A stretch of 64,000 nucleotides of DNA from Streptomyces sp. NBC_01275. Lineage in GTDB: Bacteria; Actinomycetota; Actinomycetes; Streptomycetales; Streptomycetaceae. The position numbers and the translations under genes were made by a program. Of the stretch, positions 1 to 8,405 are shown in pieces. The DNA lies in NCBI RefSeq assembly GCF_026340655.1, contig NZ_JAPEOZ010000001.1, positions 7,936,001 to 8,000,000 on the forward strand, read 5' to 3'. Under the pieces are notes generated by a model. It worked only from the letters and a program-made list of their open reading frames with translations, did not search any database and was not told the DNA's origin. The number at the start of each line of letters is the position of its first letter. Position 1 is the stretch's first letter.

Positions 1-588
1 GCCGTGACCCGCAAGCACCTGGGCCCCACCCCGTACTTCGACGAAACCGGCCACACCGTCGATGCCTCCGACCCGCTCCTGGCCCAGGTCGCCCCGGCCG
101 CCGCTGCTGCGGTCAAGGCCCTGGGGATCACCGACGGCGTGCAGCACGTCGAGATGCGCCTGGTGGACGGTCGGCCGCGGTTGATCGAGGTCAATGCCAG
201 GATCGGCGGCGACATGATCGGCCACCTTGTCCGTCTGGCCACCGGCATAGACCTGCCCCGGGCCGCCGCCGATCTCGCCTGCGGCCGAGCGCCGGACCTC
301 ACCCCGACCCGCAGCGGGGCCGCGGGCATCCGCATGCTCTACCCGGATACCTCCGGCACCCTGACCGCCCGGCACATCAACCAGCCCTTCGCCGCCCACA
401 CTCCCTGGCTGCGCCAAGTGCAGTGGATCCACGAGATCGGCGAGGAGCTCGTCCTGTCGCCCGACGGCGACCTGTTCACCGCCCGGGCCGGGTTCTACAT
501 CGTCACCGGCCGCACCACCGCCGAGGTCACCGAACGCCTCGACACCGCCGCCGACGAGATCACCGTCACCACGAGGGCAGACCGATGA
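1..588 (+). CDS. ATP-grasp domain protein, C-terminal part (5' end outside window)
   Basis: The reading frame is open from the first base and ends at 588, so only about the last 195 residues are visible. The segment HVEMRLVDGRPRLIEVNAR followed by GGDMIG is the typical C-terminal half of an ATP-grasp fold, where the E and N of EVNAR ligate the Mg-ATP. ATP-grasp enzymes join a carboxylate to an amine or thiol through an acyl-phosphate; the substrate here cannot be read. The stop overlaps the ATG of the following DUF317 gene (ATGA), so the two are probably translationally coupled. It could belong to a small-molecule or peptide-modification operon lying to the left. Confidence 0.8.
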   Translation, partial: AVTRKHLGPTPYFDETGHTVDASDPLLAQVAPAAAAAVKALGITDGVQHVEMRLVDGRPRLIEVNARIGGDMIGHLVRLATGIDLPRAAADLACGRAPDLTPTRSGAAGIRMLYPDTSGTLTARHINQPFAAHTPWLRQVQWIHEIGEELVLSPDGDLFTARAGFYIVTGRTTAEVTERLDTAADEITVTTRADR

Positions 589-1457
589 ACCCACAGCCCG
601 ATTCGCACCACGAGATCGACGGCGACGTCTACGTCTCCCCGCGCCACCTCGCCTCCACCACCGGAACCGGCGACCCCGCCCTCGCCCCGTTGCTCGACCT
701 CGGCTGGGACCTGCGGTACGACGAGGACTCCAACGTGTACGTGAGCGCTCCCGACCGGCGCGTGCGCCTGGGCTACCTGCCCGAAGGCGAGGACGACGGG
801 CTCTGGCGCATCAACGCCTACGAGGATTCCTTCGGGCCGCCGGCGTGGGGCGTCTGCTTTAACGACCGCGTTCCCACCGAGTTTGTCCAGGCGTTCACCA
901 CCATCCTGGCCACGGCATACGAGCAGGGGCCGGATGCTTACCTTGCCCGGCCGATCTCCGGCATCGACGAGCACGATCCCTTCTTCGCGGTCGTGCCGCT
1001 TCTGAAGCAGGGCTGGGAGATCGACCGTCCGCGCTGGGGCGTCTTCGCGGTCCAGGCTCCGGACGGGCTCGCCGGCATGGAGTTCACCACCGGCGACCTC
1101 GATCCGGAAACCGAACTGACCACGCGCGACGCGCGCTGGCAGCTGTGGGCGGGCAAGTCCATCGACCGGCCCGTCTGGTACGCCACGGCCAGCACCGACA
1201 CCCCGGTCGCCCTGCTCACCGCCGTCACCGAGTGCGTCGCCGATCCGGCTCCCCTGCCCCGGTGGCGCGAGGTGACCTCCAGCTACATCAAGGGGATGGC
1301 CCAGCTCACCCCGATCCTCCCGCCGGGCCCGCCGGCTCCCACTCCGCTCGACGTGCAGCGGGCCGTCTCCTCCCGCCGTCCGGCTGCGCTGCCCGCGGCC
1401 AGCGTCCCGCGCTGGAGCACCACCAGCCGACCGGCCCTGCCCGGCCCGCGCCTGTAG
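585..1457 (+). CDS. DUF317 family protein
   Basis: This 290-residue protein starts at the ATG that overlaps the previous stop. It carries two repeats of the DUF317 type: VYVSPRHLAS with GWDLRYDEDSNVYVSAPDRR, then a second half with GWEIDRPRWGVFAVQAPDG and WQLWAGKSIDRPVWYATAS. DUF317 proteins are abundant in Streptomyces and often occur on plasmids and integrated elements; no biochemical function is established. The tail after about residue 245 is proline- and serine-rich and probably disordered. Two related proteins occur at 14.0-15.6 kb. Confidence 0.8.
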   Translation: MNPQPDSHHEIDGDVYVSPRHLASTTGTGDPALAPLLDLGWDLRYDEDSNVYVSAPDRRVRLGYLPEGEDDGLWRINAYEDSFGPPAWGVCFNDRVPTEFVQAFTTILATAYEQGPDAYLARPISGIDEHDPFFAVVPLLKQGWEIDRPRWGVFAVQAPDGLAGMEFTTGDLDPETELTTRDARWQLWAGKSIDRPVWYATASTDTPVALLTAVTECVADPAPLPRWREVTSSYIKGMAQLTPILPPGPPAPTPLDVQRAVSSRRPAALPAASVPRWSTTSRPALPGPRL

Positions 1458-1486
1458 GACCAGCCAGATCTCGACCGGAGCCTCTC

Positions 1487-1975
1487 TTGTCCCTGCAAGC
1501 CGCCGAGTTCTTCGCCGAGCTGTGCCTTCCCTTCCACGACCACACCGTTGTTGGCAACACCTACTTCGCTGTCCCGATCCCCGATGCACCGCTGCGGATG
1601 CGGATCGACTTCACCCGCACCATCCACGCAGACACCTACGGAGGGCTGCGTGTCGCCGTCGTTCACCCGGAACGCGGCGAGATCGACGCGGTGGCGCTCA
1701 GCTTCGTGGACCACGGGACCTTCCACCGCCGCGATGAAGCCACCACTACCCGGCCGAACACCAAGCAGTACGGCACATTCGACACCTATCACCGCCCCGG
1801 CCGCCCGCCGTGGGACGGGGCCGTCACCACCGGGCTGCGCGACGCCATCGAGCAGTACACCGCCGTCTGGTTCCCCGGCTCCTGGGCCGCGTCCAGGCCC
1901 AGGCGCTCGGCTGGCCGTACCCCGCGCAGCACTCCCACCCAGCCGGCTACCCCAGTCGTCGGCCGCACCCGCTGA
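1487..1975 (+). CDS. hypothetical protein
   Basis: An open frame of about 162 residues starting at TTG 1487, chosen because GGAG lies about 8 nt upstream and the protein begins cleanly with SLQAAEFFAEL. Blocks such as FHDHTVVGNTYFAVPIPDAP and RGEIDAVALSFVDHGTFHR look like a genuine folded protein. I do not recognise a family. It follows the DUF317 gene by 29 nt and precedes another hypothetical by 35 nt, so it is probably in the same operon. The last 30 residues are Arg/Pro-rich and may reflect a frame disruption near the 3' end. Confidence 0.55.
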   Translation: MSLQAAEFFAELCLPFHDHTVVGNTYFAVPIPDAPLRMRIDFTRTIHADTYGGLRVAVVHPERGEIDAVALSFVDHGTFHRRDEATTTRPNTKQYGTFDTYHRPGRPPWDGAVTTGLRDAIEQYTAVWFPGSWAASRPRRSAGRTPRSTPTQPATPVVGRTR

Positions 1976-2010
1976 CCTCCCCCGACGGATCTCTCCTGGG
2001 AGCACAACGA

Positions 2011-2541
2011 GTGACAGCGTCAATGGAGCGGCTCTGCGACTGGGTCGTCAATAAGGACAAGGTCTGGGTGCACGGCGACCGGATCACCGACGGCCACGTC
2101 GCTCTCGACATGCGCCTCACCCCAGGGCTCGACCCTGGCGAGGTCGGCCGGGACGGGCAGTGGGTCCTCCGCAAAGCGCAGCCCTCACGCTGGGTGGCTG
2201 AGCAGCACCCCGACCTCTCAGACGTCATTCCTGACCAGGCCGACGGCGCGGACTGGAGCGAGGTCGCCTGGTCGGCCTGGGTGACCAGCGGCCTGCGTAT
2301 CGGCGCGCTACAGGGCGCCGCGGTGGCAGTGGACCACGGATGGCTCTCTCGCCTCCAACCCGGCTACCGGATCGAGGAGGCTCCCGGACACGGGCTCCTG
2401 CGGATCGTGACCAAGAACCCCGAGCCGTCGCTGCTGTCGGGCGGTGCCGCGCACCGAACGGTGATCGGTGTCGTGATGCCCACGCCCATCGAGGGTTCGG
2501 GTGCTGTCCTTGAAGCCATCGTGCAGGACATTGCCGGGTGA
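2011..2541 (+). CDS. hypothetical protein
   Basis: About 176 residues from GTG 2011, with GGGAG 8 nt upstream. It begins VTASMERLCDWVVNKDKVWV and ends in EGSGAVLEAIVQDIAG. No signal peptide, membrane span or known motif is visible, and I do not recognise the family. Its stop overlaps the GTG of the next gene (GTGA), which indicates coupled translation with the GNAT-like protein. Confidence 0.6.
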   Translation: MTASMERLCDWVVNKDKVWVHGDRITDGHVALDMRLTPGLDPGEVGRDGQWVLRKAQPSRWVAEQHPDLSDVIPDQADGADWSEVAWSAWVTSGLRIGALQGAAVAVDHGWLSRLQPGYRIEEAPGHGLLRIVTKNPEPSLLSGGAAHRTVIGVVMPTPIEGSGAVLEAIVQDIAG

Positions 2542-3347
2542 GCAAGCGGCCTCAGCTTCCAGGGGATCCCTCCGACCTGTACCTGCGCATCTCCTACGAC
2601 GACGAGCTCTGGGACACCCCGCAGGCCGACACGCTGGAGCGGTGGAGTGTGTCCGTCCTCCACCGCCGGCGTGTGCACGACGGAAGCCAGGGGCCGACGG
2701 CCACGGGCAACTGCGTCACCGTGGAGTGCCCTGCGTGCACGGTCGAGGACGCCACCGTGGGGTCGATGACGTTCTACCGGGTCCACCTCGACCGCGGCCG
2801 GAATGCGTTCCGGGTGATGGAAGAGGAATCCGAGGAGCTGTACGAAACCGCCCAGGTGCTCCTCGAACCCGAGACGGGCTTCTTCACCAGCGAGGTCAGC
2901 GAGCTGGTGGAGTACGTGGGCTCCGCGCTGCTCGTCATGGACCGTGTGACGCTGGATCCCCCGTGGCATGGGCATGGACTGGCGGCCGTACTTGGCTGCG
3001 AGGTGATCCACCGGCTCATGGCCGGCTGCCGGGCCATCGCCTGCTCACCTGGCATCACCGACCTCAGCAGCCAGCGTCTGACAGACCAGGCCGAGTGGGA
3101 CCGCGTGAACACCAAGATCGCCCAGGGATGGCAGAGCCTCGGATTCCGCCTCTACCGCGACAACGTCTATCTCCTCTCGCCCGCCTCGCAGGACCTGGAG
3201 GAACAGCGCGGCGCCCTTCGAGGGCGGCTCGCAGAACTCGGTGCCTCCTGGCGGAAGGGGCACATCATGACTGGCCTCGCCGCCACGGGAGGCGGGCACG
3301 CCAGGGGTCGGGCTAGGCGCGGGCGGGGGGCAGTTCGTAGCGGCTGA
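2538..3347 (+). CDS. GNAT-like acetyltransferase domain protein
   Basis: 269 residues starting at the GTG that overlaps the previous stop. The central part VMDRVTLDPPWHGHGLAAV, followed by a helix and GCRAIACSP, resembles the acetyl-CoA-binding motif A region of GNAT enzymes (a beta strand, then a GHGL loop in place of the usual R/Q-x-x-G-x-A). Near the end, GWQSLGFRLYRDNVYLLSP fits the C-terminal GNAT strand. The substrate is unknown. The last 25 residues are Arg/Gly-rich, and the gene overlaps the convergent minus-strand gene by 35 bp, so the true stop region may be diverged. Confidence 0.6.
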   Translation: MSKRPQLPGDPSDLYLRISYDDELWDTPQADTLERWSVSVLHRRRVHDGSQGPTATGNCVTVECPACTVEDATVGSMTFYRVHLDRGRNAFRVMEEESEELYETAQVLLEPETGFFTSEVSELVEYVGSALLVMDRVTLDPPWHGHGLAAVLGCEVIHRLMAGCRAIACSPGITDLSSQRLTDQAEWDRVNTKIAQGWQSLGFRLYRDNVYLLSPASQDLEEQRGALRGRLAELGASWRKGHIMTGLAATGGGHARGRARRGRGAVRSG

Positions 3348-4836
3348 CGGCCAGGTATGTCTCCGGTGTCGCCGATTCGAGGAGACCCACGTTTCCCTCC
3401 AGGTCGAGTTCTGGCTCCCGGGGACGGCGTAGAAGGTCACTCCAGTTGCTTGCCGCACCCTGCTCATAGGCGTCGCGGAGTAGATAACGCAGCCGTGGGC
3501 GGGCTTCCTCCTGCTGTTCGCGGAAGATGCGCCGCTGGGTGAGCCCCTGTTCTTCCTGGGCCTCGTCGCTGAGTTCCAGGTGGGCGGCCGGCTGGTCCTC
3601 GGCGCGCAGTCCTGGGGTGCGCCGGGCGATGGCGAGGTCCTCCTCGTGGAGGCGCTCGCAGGCGGCGAACAACTTCCGAGACATGCCGAGGTGGACCTCA
3701 GTTCCGGGGATGCGGCAGCTCAGGAAGTCGTCGAGGCCCATTGAGCGGATACCGGCGCGCAGGGTGTGCTCCTCCGCACCGGTCACTGCTCGGCGGGCGT
3801 CGGCCCGCATGGCGAAAGTGAGGCCATCGCTTTCCAGGGGCGTGGTCAGCCCGGAGCGCCGGTGACGGGAAGCGCGGTCGGCGGGAACGGGCACGGTACG
3901 CAACTGTGAGGCGGGAGCCGAGCGTAGCGCCAGGTAGGCGAGCATCTGGGCGCGGGCCGCGCCGATGAGCGCGTCGTCGCTGTCGCCGAGGTGGTCTTCC
4001 AGGTTGCCGGGGCCCGCCGCGTCGTCGGCGGTATCGGACCCGTCGGGGGCGAGCGGCGGCTGGCCGGGGTGCAGGTCGTGGTCGATGGTCAGGAAGAGGT
4101 CGTCACCGGGTCGTACGGACGCCCCGACCAGGACGGTGCGGTGCGCGTACGCGCCGAGGACGTTGCTGCCGGCCGTCAGCTGCGCCCACCCCTGGCGAAG
4201 TGTGCCGACACCGACATCGCCGCCCTTGGCCTCGATTAGCCAGTACAGCTCCTCTGCCTCGTGGTGCCCCCACAGGTCGGGCAGCTTCTTCTTCGGATCT
4301 TTGAACGTCTTGTGCAGAGCCGGGACGGGGCCGCCGAGTTCGAGGTGTTCGGTCTGGCCGAGGCCGAGCAGCGAGCGGCAGGCCCACTCCGTCATCGTCA
4401 TGCCCAGCCGGTAGCCGGCGGCATTCTTCGCGCTGCGCTCGGTACCGTGGGCGTAGACCGGGTTCCAGGTGAGGCGCCTGCCCTTAGCGCCTGGCACGGG
4501 ATGTCGGGGCTTCACGGGATGCGCGCCGAGGTAGGCGTACAGCGGGGAGATCCGGGCGAGGAGTTCCCCGTGTGCGTAGCGCGGCTGGTTCTGCAGGTGC
4601 GGTGTGACGTCGCGGCCGACTTCGGTGGCGGCCTTGATGATTTCCCGCCATGTGGTGGTCGGCGCGTACCAGCCGTCGGCCGCCGGGAATCCGTCCGATC
4701 CGGTCCACGCCTTGTGCTTGGCCGTCCGCCACTGCCTCCGGGGCTTGTCTGCAGGTCCGTTGCGAAACAGGACCGGTATGTCGAAGCTGTCGGCGTAGGT
4801 CAGCGGCGGCTCGTCGGGGACGTGTGCGGGGATCAT
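3313..4836 (-). CDS. candidate PD-(D/E)XK-type nuclease, otherwise uncharacterised
   Basis: 507 residues from ATG 4836. The longer upstream extension in the same frame is low-complexity and rejected. A helix containing Glu150 (MTMTEWACRSLLGLG) is followed by LPDLWG (Asp187) and then ELYWLIEAKGG (Glu202, Lys204). This spacing and the hydrophobic strand before EAK match the PD-(D/E)XK nuclease core. No helicase or methylase is fused. The gene lies downstream of a HEPN-motif gene with about 150 nt between them, so the two may work together as a restriction- or toxin-like pair. That role is inference from motifs only. Confidence 0.55.
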   Translation of the reverse strand: MIPAHVPDEPPLTYADSFDIPVLFRNGPADKPRRQWRTAKHKAWTGSDGFPAADGWYAPTTTWREIIKAATEVGRDVTPHLQNQPRYAHGELLARISPLYAYLGAHPVKPRHPVPGAKGRRLTWNPVYAHGTERSAKNAAGYRLGMTMTEWACRSLLGLGQTEHLELGGPVPALHKTFKDPKKKLPDLWGHHEAEELYWLIEAKGGDVGVGTLRQGWAQLTAGSNVLGAYAHRTVLVGASVRPGDDLFLTIDHDLHPGQPPLAPDGSDTADDAAGPGNLEDHLGDSDDALIGAARAQMLAYLALRSAPASQLRTVPVPADRASRHRRSGLTTPLESDGLTFAMRADARRAVTGAEEHTLRAGIRSMGLDDFLSCRIPGTEVHLGMSRKLFAACERLHEEDLAIARRTPGLRAEDQPAAHLELSDEAQEEQGLTQRRIFREQQEEARPRLRYLLRDAYEQGAASNWSDLLRRPREPELDLEGNVGLLESATPETYLAVSRYELPPARA

Positions 4837-4987
4837 GCGGATCACTCTGGCACGGCTCAGGATCCTTCCTGCCGCCGGGCGGCGGGCCGCCGATCGGCTT
4901 GACTCCCGTCGGCATGGCGCATTCACGGCCATGCCGAAGGCGACCGGCGTTGTTGGCCTGTCCACACGCCTGCCCGCGTTGCACTGC

Positions 4988-6301
4988 TCACGGTCGGTCG
5001 GGCCAGAAGGTCGACAAGGGGAGCCGGACGGAGGGCAGCTGAACCGCCTGGATTGGTCCGAGAGCGGCTGCAGCAGCGCGAAGAGCTTGGTCGTAGGAGC
5101 CGGAGCCAAGGACTTCAGCAGAACAGGCAGGACAGTTACCGGGGCGGCGGGCATGACCGGCGCTGCGATCTCCGGAGCCTCGGACGTGCGCGAAGGCGTC
5201 GTCGGGAAAGTCGGCTCGCACGGCATGCCAGACTCCGAGGCGCTCGTCGTCGGGTAGCCCGGCCGCTACGGCAGGGCGCATTGGAGGCAGCAGGCGACCG
5301 TGGTCCTGGACAAGAAACACCCGGTCGGTGAAGTCGACGCTGTCCCCCTCAGGACGCTCCTGCTCCAGCCACGCGTGCGCCTCCTCGCGGGTGCCCGGCC
5401 CCCACAGATAATCCGTCGGGAACCGCGTGGTCTCGTAGCGGGTGTCGAACTCCGCCCAGTGAGCATCGTCCCAGCGACTGCCCGGTACGAAGGGGATGGC
5501 GCGCACCACGACGTGCTGGTACTCGTCGTCCTCCTGATCTTCCATGGGACCGGGGGCGGCGAGAGCGTGGGCGGGCTCCATCCGAGCCCGCCCGGAACCG
5601 TTCCAGCTCAGCACGGCGACCTCCCGGCGCAGAGGTGCCGGGTACAGGCGCCCACCCGGAGTGGCTTGCCCCCACAGCTGGTTGATCAGTTCCGCCAGAT
5701 CCCGCACCGTTCGGGCCGCCTCGACGGGGGTGTCGACATGGTGGCCCGAGGGATGGGCAACGTAGTTACGCAGCCTGGCCAGCGCCTCCTCGACCGCGCG
5801 GCTGCGCCGCCCGCGGAGCAGACCTGCCGTACGCGCCCACAGGCGGAGCCCGTGCAGCATCCCGTTGAACTCGATGGCCTGGGTGTCGACGACCAGCTTC
5901 GCACGTTGTCGCGTCATCCTGTCTGCACGCTTCTTGACGTCGTCGTACGACGAGACGGTGTAGGAGACGTCCGGGGCCTGGGGGACGCGGAAGGTGATGG
6001 TGCCGGCGCACCATTCCAAGAAGCGGTCTCGCAACGCCTGCTCGTAGATGAGGAGCGCCTGGTCGCCGACGATGGTGTACACGTCGTAGCACAGCACGCC
6101 GTAGGCGAAGACGGTGCGCAGCCGCTCGAAGGAGTCGCGTGTTCCGGCCGCGACACCCGCCGTCAGGTCGCAGTCGGCGATCTGACGCTGCTGGAACTCC
6201 GCAGCGTCCTCGGGCTTCATACGGCCGCCGAGCCCGTAGGGATTGAACGCCAGCGACAGATCATCCGCGGCGCGCAACTCCTCAAGCGACCGGATCTCCA
6301 T
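4988..6301 (-). CDS. HEPN-motif protein, uncharacterised
   Basis: 437 residues. ATG 6301 is preceded by GAGGAGAAG, a strong ribosome-binding site. Residues 175-190 read ARLRNYVAHPSGHH and contain Arg178-x4-His183, the signature of HEPN RNases and of their inactive relatives, set in a helical region (residues about 60-215) as expected for HEPN. The C-terminal half (about 240-437) is different and unrecognised, with many charged residues and a possible CPAC pair near the end. The gene neighbours a PD-(D/E)XK-like nuclease candidate and a broken gene. Toxin, abortive-infection or nucleotide-binding roles are all possible. Confidence 0.6.
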   Translation of the reverse strand: MEIRSLEELRAADDLSLAFNPYGLGGRMKPEDAAEFQQRQIADCDLTAGVAAGTRDSFERLRTVFAYGVLCYDVYTIVGDQALLIYEQALRDRFLEWCAGTITFRVPQAPDVSYTVSSYDDVKKRADRMTRQRAKLVVDTQAIEFNGMLHGLRLWARTAGLLRGRRSRAVEEALARLRNYVAHPSGHHVDTPVEAARTVRDLAELINQLWGQATPGGRLYPAPLRREVAVLSWNGSGRARMEPAHALAAPGPMEDQEDDEYQHVVVRAIPFVPGSRWDDAHWAEFDTRYETTRFPTDYLWGPGTREEAHAWLEQERPEGDSVDFTDRVFLVQDHGRLLPPMRPAVAAGLPDDERLGVWHAVRADFPDDAFAHVRGSGDRSAGHARRPGNCPACSAEVLGSGSYDQALRAAAAALGPIQAVQLPSVRLPLSTFWPDRP

Positions 6302-6339
6302 GTACTTCTCCTCACGATGGGAAACGGGCCAGCATGCAC

Positions 6340-6820
6340 CTACAGGCCCCCGGTCGGCCACCCCTTTCCTTGGTGTGACTTGGTGAGGTCGACGCGAAAT
6401 GACTCGGAACGGCAGTTGACCTTGGACAACGAAGCCAGTCGCTCTGTCACCCAATCGAGGCGTTTGACCTCGGGATCGGGCTCGTGTAGTTCGATGCGTA
6501 CGCGGCGCCGGTCGCCCTCGGCGGGGAGGAGTCGCTCGAATGCGGAGTAGATCGCCTGGAGCATCTGCCCCGACCGCTTGCCCTACTTCTTGTAGTAGGA
6601 GAGGTCTTCGCACAGCGAGTAGGCCAGCTCCCAGTCGGACTGCTGGTAGAAGCTGGCCTGACTGGACTCCTTCAGGGAGTCTCACGGGATACCAATTCCG
6701 GTCCGCCTTATACACCTTGACGGGCCGGGCCAGTCCGCGTGTCACGGACGGAACGTCGCCGCCCTTGCGCTCGCGGGGGCGAGCCAGGGCAGCTGCACGG
6801 CTGGGCACGGGGTCGGGCAT
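6340..6820 (-). pseudogene. broken hypothetical gene (frameshift plus in-frame amber)
   Basis: A start ATG at 6820 with GAGGTGATCTG upstream opens a frame reading VPSVTRGLARPVKVYKADRNWYPV. Protein-like sequence then continues in a different frame (ESSQASFYQQSDWELAYSLC, then EDLSYYKK), implying a frameshift near 6680. A TAG at about 6583-6585 interrupts it before GKRSGQMLQAIYSAFERLLP and VKRLDWVTERLASL, ending at 6340. Read together these pieces form one protein of about 155 residues. It lies 39 nt upstream of the HEPN-motif gene and was probably the first gene of that operon. Confidence 0.6.
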
Positions 6821-7168
6821 CAGATCACCTCAACTCCGGCGATCTTGGCCGTTGTTGTGTAGCGTTGCTCCTGCGGACAGAGGGCAGGTCATTCTGCCCT
6901 TTCGTGCGTCCGACCGGTCTTCGCGGTCGGCTATTAAATGGGTCAGTTAACGGGCTGCTGCGAGACGCGCGCACCCGCCGGTTTCTGGCGCATTTTTTAT
7001 TGAAGGCACCTGGGCCACGATCTGAAGGGTGAGAGTAAGACGGGCGCTGCAACGCCCACCTGGATGATTGCTCGCGTCGGCAGTCTCTCAGCACCAACCA
7101 CGAAGTTAGTGGTCGGACTGAGGCTGCCTGCTTCCAGTTCGGCCCGTCGAGCTGGAGGCGCTTAACAG
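6821..7168. other. intergenic stretch with hairpin
   Basis: No convincing gene. It separates the leftward operon (to 6820) from the rightward small gene at 7169. AT content is locally higher around 6935-7005, which fits divergent promoters, and a long hairpin lies at 7080-7127. Confidence 0.5.
7080..7127 (+). other. two-part stem-loop
   Basis: The outer arms gcagtctctcag and ctgaggctgc pair imperfectly around an inner stem accac/gtggt. It lies about 40 nt upstream of the start at 7169. It could be an RNA leader structure or a terminator relic; there is no T-run. Confidence 0.35.
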
Positions 7169-7654
7169 ATGGACTGGAACTCCATCACCCTGTTTGTCCT
7201 CGGGGCATTCGGCATTCTGAGCCTGTTCGTAACGATGCTGACCTCGCTCGCGAGACAGCTGCCCGAGCTAGCGAATGCCCTGTGTGCCGCGTGGTCCTCA
7301 TTTCGGCGGCCCCGACGAGCATCGCGAGTTGAGCGACAACGACCCCTAGAAGATGCCGCCGGTCAGGAATTGAGCCGACAGCCAGGCGCAGAAGGCGAGG
7401 AGCACGAAGCGACGCAGACGCACGGTGCCGGTGACTGCCGGTCGGGGCTCGTCGTGTCGGCCGATACCGAACCACTTCCAGACGTGCTCGGAGAGGGTGT
7501 CTCCTCGGTCATCGGGGACAATGGTGACTCCTTCGATCGCACCGAACGCCCCGAGCCAGCCAACCCAGAGCTACGACCAGATATCCATGTCGGCCGAGAG
7601 GGACTCGAACCCCCACCAGTCACAGGCTTTGGAGACTGGCGCTCTACCAGTTGA
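7169..7654 (+). CDS. small membrane protein (N-terminal part credible)
   Basis: ATG 7169 has GGAGG upstream. The first 45 residues (SITLFVLGAFGILSLFVTML) form a clear transmembrane helix followed by a basic loop. After about residue 60 the frame runs antisense to a phage-like gene and then through the tRNA-like sequence, where the translation is clearly incidental (GLEPPPVTGFGDWRSTS). The native protein was therefore probably shorter and has been fused by rearrangement to non-coding sequence. Confidence 0.4.
   Translation: MDWNSITLFVLGAFGILSLFVTMLTSLARQLPELANALCAAWSSFRRPRRASRVERQRPLEDAAGQELSRQPGAEGEEHEATQTHGAGDCRSGLVVSADTEPLPDVLGEGVSSVIGDNGDSFDRTERPEPANPELRPDIHVGREGLEPPPVTGFGDWRSTS
7346..7588 (-). 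pseudogene. phage-type small membrane protein with in-frame amber codon
   Basis: Read from ATG 7588, the frame gives MDIWS, then TAG at 7571-7573, then LWVGWLGAFGAIEGVTIV and DTLSEHVWKWFGIGRHD, a basic stretch, RFVLLAFCAWLSAQFLTGG and a stop at 7346. The DTLSEHVWKWF block and the C-terminal membrane helix are typical of short membrane proteins seen in actinophages and integrated elements. No alternative ATG, GTG or TTG start follows the amber codon before the conserved part. It sits just downstream of the tRNA-like sequence, which fits a prophage remnant. Suppression of the amber codon cannot be excluded. Confidence 0.55.
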
Positions 7655-7666
7655 GCTATAGACCCT
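7592..7666 (-). tRNA. degenerate tRNA-Trp-like sequence (CCA anticodon loop)
   Basis: On the minus strand the order is AGGGTCTATA, a perfect D-arm (GCTC..GAGC), the loop CTCCAAA with a CCA anticodon, and a T-arm GGGGG-TTCGAGT-CCCTC. The anticodon stem pairs poorly unless the loop is extended to 14 nt, and the 3' acceptor strand TCGGCCG does not pair with the 5' acceptor GGGTCTA. No CCA end is encoded. It therefore looks like a chimeric or decayed tRNA, as left by integration of an element into a tRNA gene or in a prophage-borne tRNA. Function is doubtful. Confidence 0.5.
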
Positions 7667-7960
7667 CGTCGGTTCACAGAAGGCCGGTGTCCCTCGGTCC
7701 TGCGGAACCTGTGATCCATGCGCCGCCGCTTATCGGCCAGCGCGAGGGCGCCCCTCGTGCGTCGATCCGGCCTGGTGATGAAACCCGCAGAGCGCTCGAA
7801 GGGTTGGTTTCGCGAAGGGGCATCACCAGGCACACAATCTGGTCCACGTCCGTGGCCAGGGGTGTTGCCGACCGACCCAATCGAGCGGTTCACGCAGGCC
7901 GCGTAGGTCCATCTGAACCGCCGAGACCATCCACGAATTGACGAGCGGCCCGGACGGTGG

Positions 7961-8230
7961 TCACGGGTCCCCGTGTTCTTCATCCGGAGCAGCGCCCGCC
8001 GGACAACCACGTGACCGCTCACGCATGGATGCCAGCACCCACTGGCCCGGCTGCACCTTCACGATGTTGATGTCCGTGCCGGCGCTCTCGGCCTCCAGCG
8101 TCCTCCTGCAGTCCTACGCGCTGGGCAGGTCGTAGCTCACCGCCAACGTGCGCTTCTTGCCGTCCTGTACCCACCGGACCCGGTAGTTGCTCCCTCGTCG
8201 GCTTGGTGTGCCACGACCAGCCGCGATTCC
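7961..8230 (-). pseudogene. site-specific integrase N-terminal remnant
   Basis: On the minus strand, SNYRVRWVQDGKKRTLAV is followed by SYDLPSA, an in-frame TAG, then DCRRTLEAESAGTDINIV and QPGQWVLASMRER. This is the pattern of the N-terminal SAM-like arm-binding region of actinobacterial tyrosine recombinases (YRVRW..DGK..). No core catalytic domain is seen downstream, so only a fragment survives. It points toward the tRNA-like sequence at 7.6 kb, consistent with a decayed integrative element. Confidence 0.5.
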
Positions 8231-8405
8231 ACAACCTCGCATCCAGGACTGAATGGGTGGCCCTGCCACGGTCAGAATGAGCCGGGCACTGTGGCAGCGG
8301 CGGTGAGGGCCGGACCGTCGCACGCCTCCGAAAATCAAAGTGATCACTTCTCTGTCTCCCCTACCCTGCCGGACACCGACAGCCCCTCCTGACGAGGACG
8401 CCCCG

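Noticed and set aside
495..1589. 364-codon minus-strand open frame opposite the DUF317 gene
   Set aside because: Arg/Gly-rich shadow frame with no motif; the plus strand encodes a recognisable DUF317 protein coupled to the preceding gene.
7363..8022. 219-codon minus-strand frame spanning the tRNA-like sequence
   Set aside because: Its central part (GSIAQLVERQSPKPVTGGGS) is the familiar artefact of translating a tRNA; the rest has no protein character.
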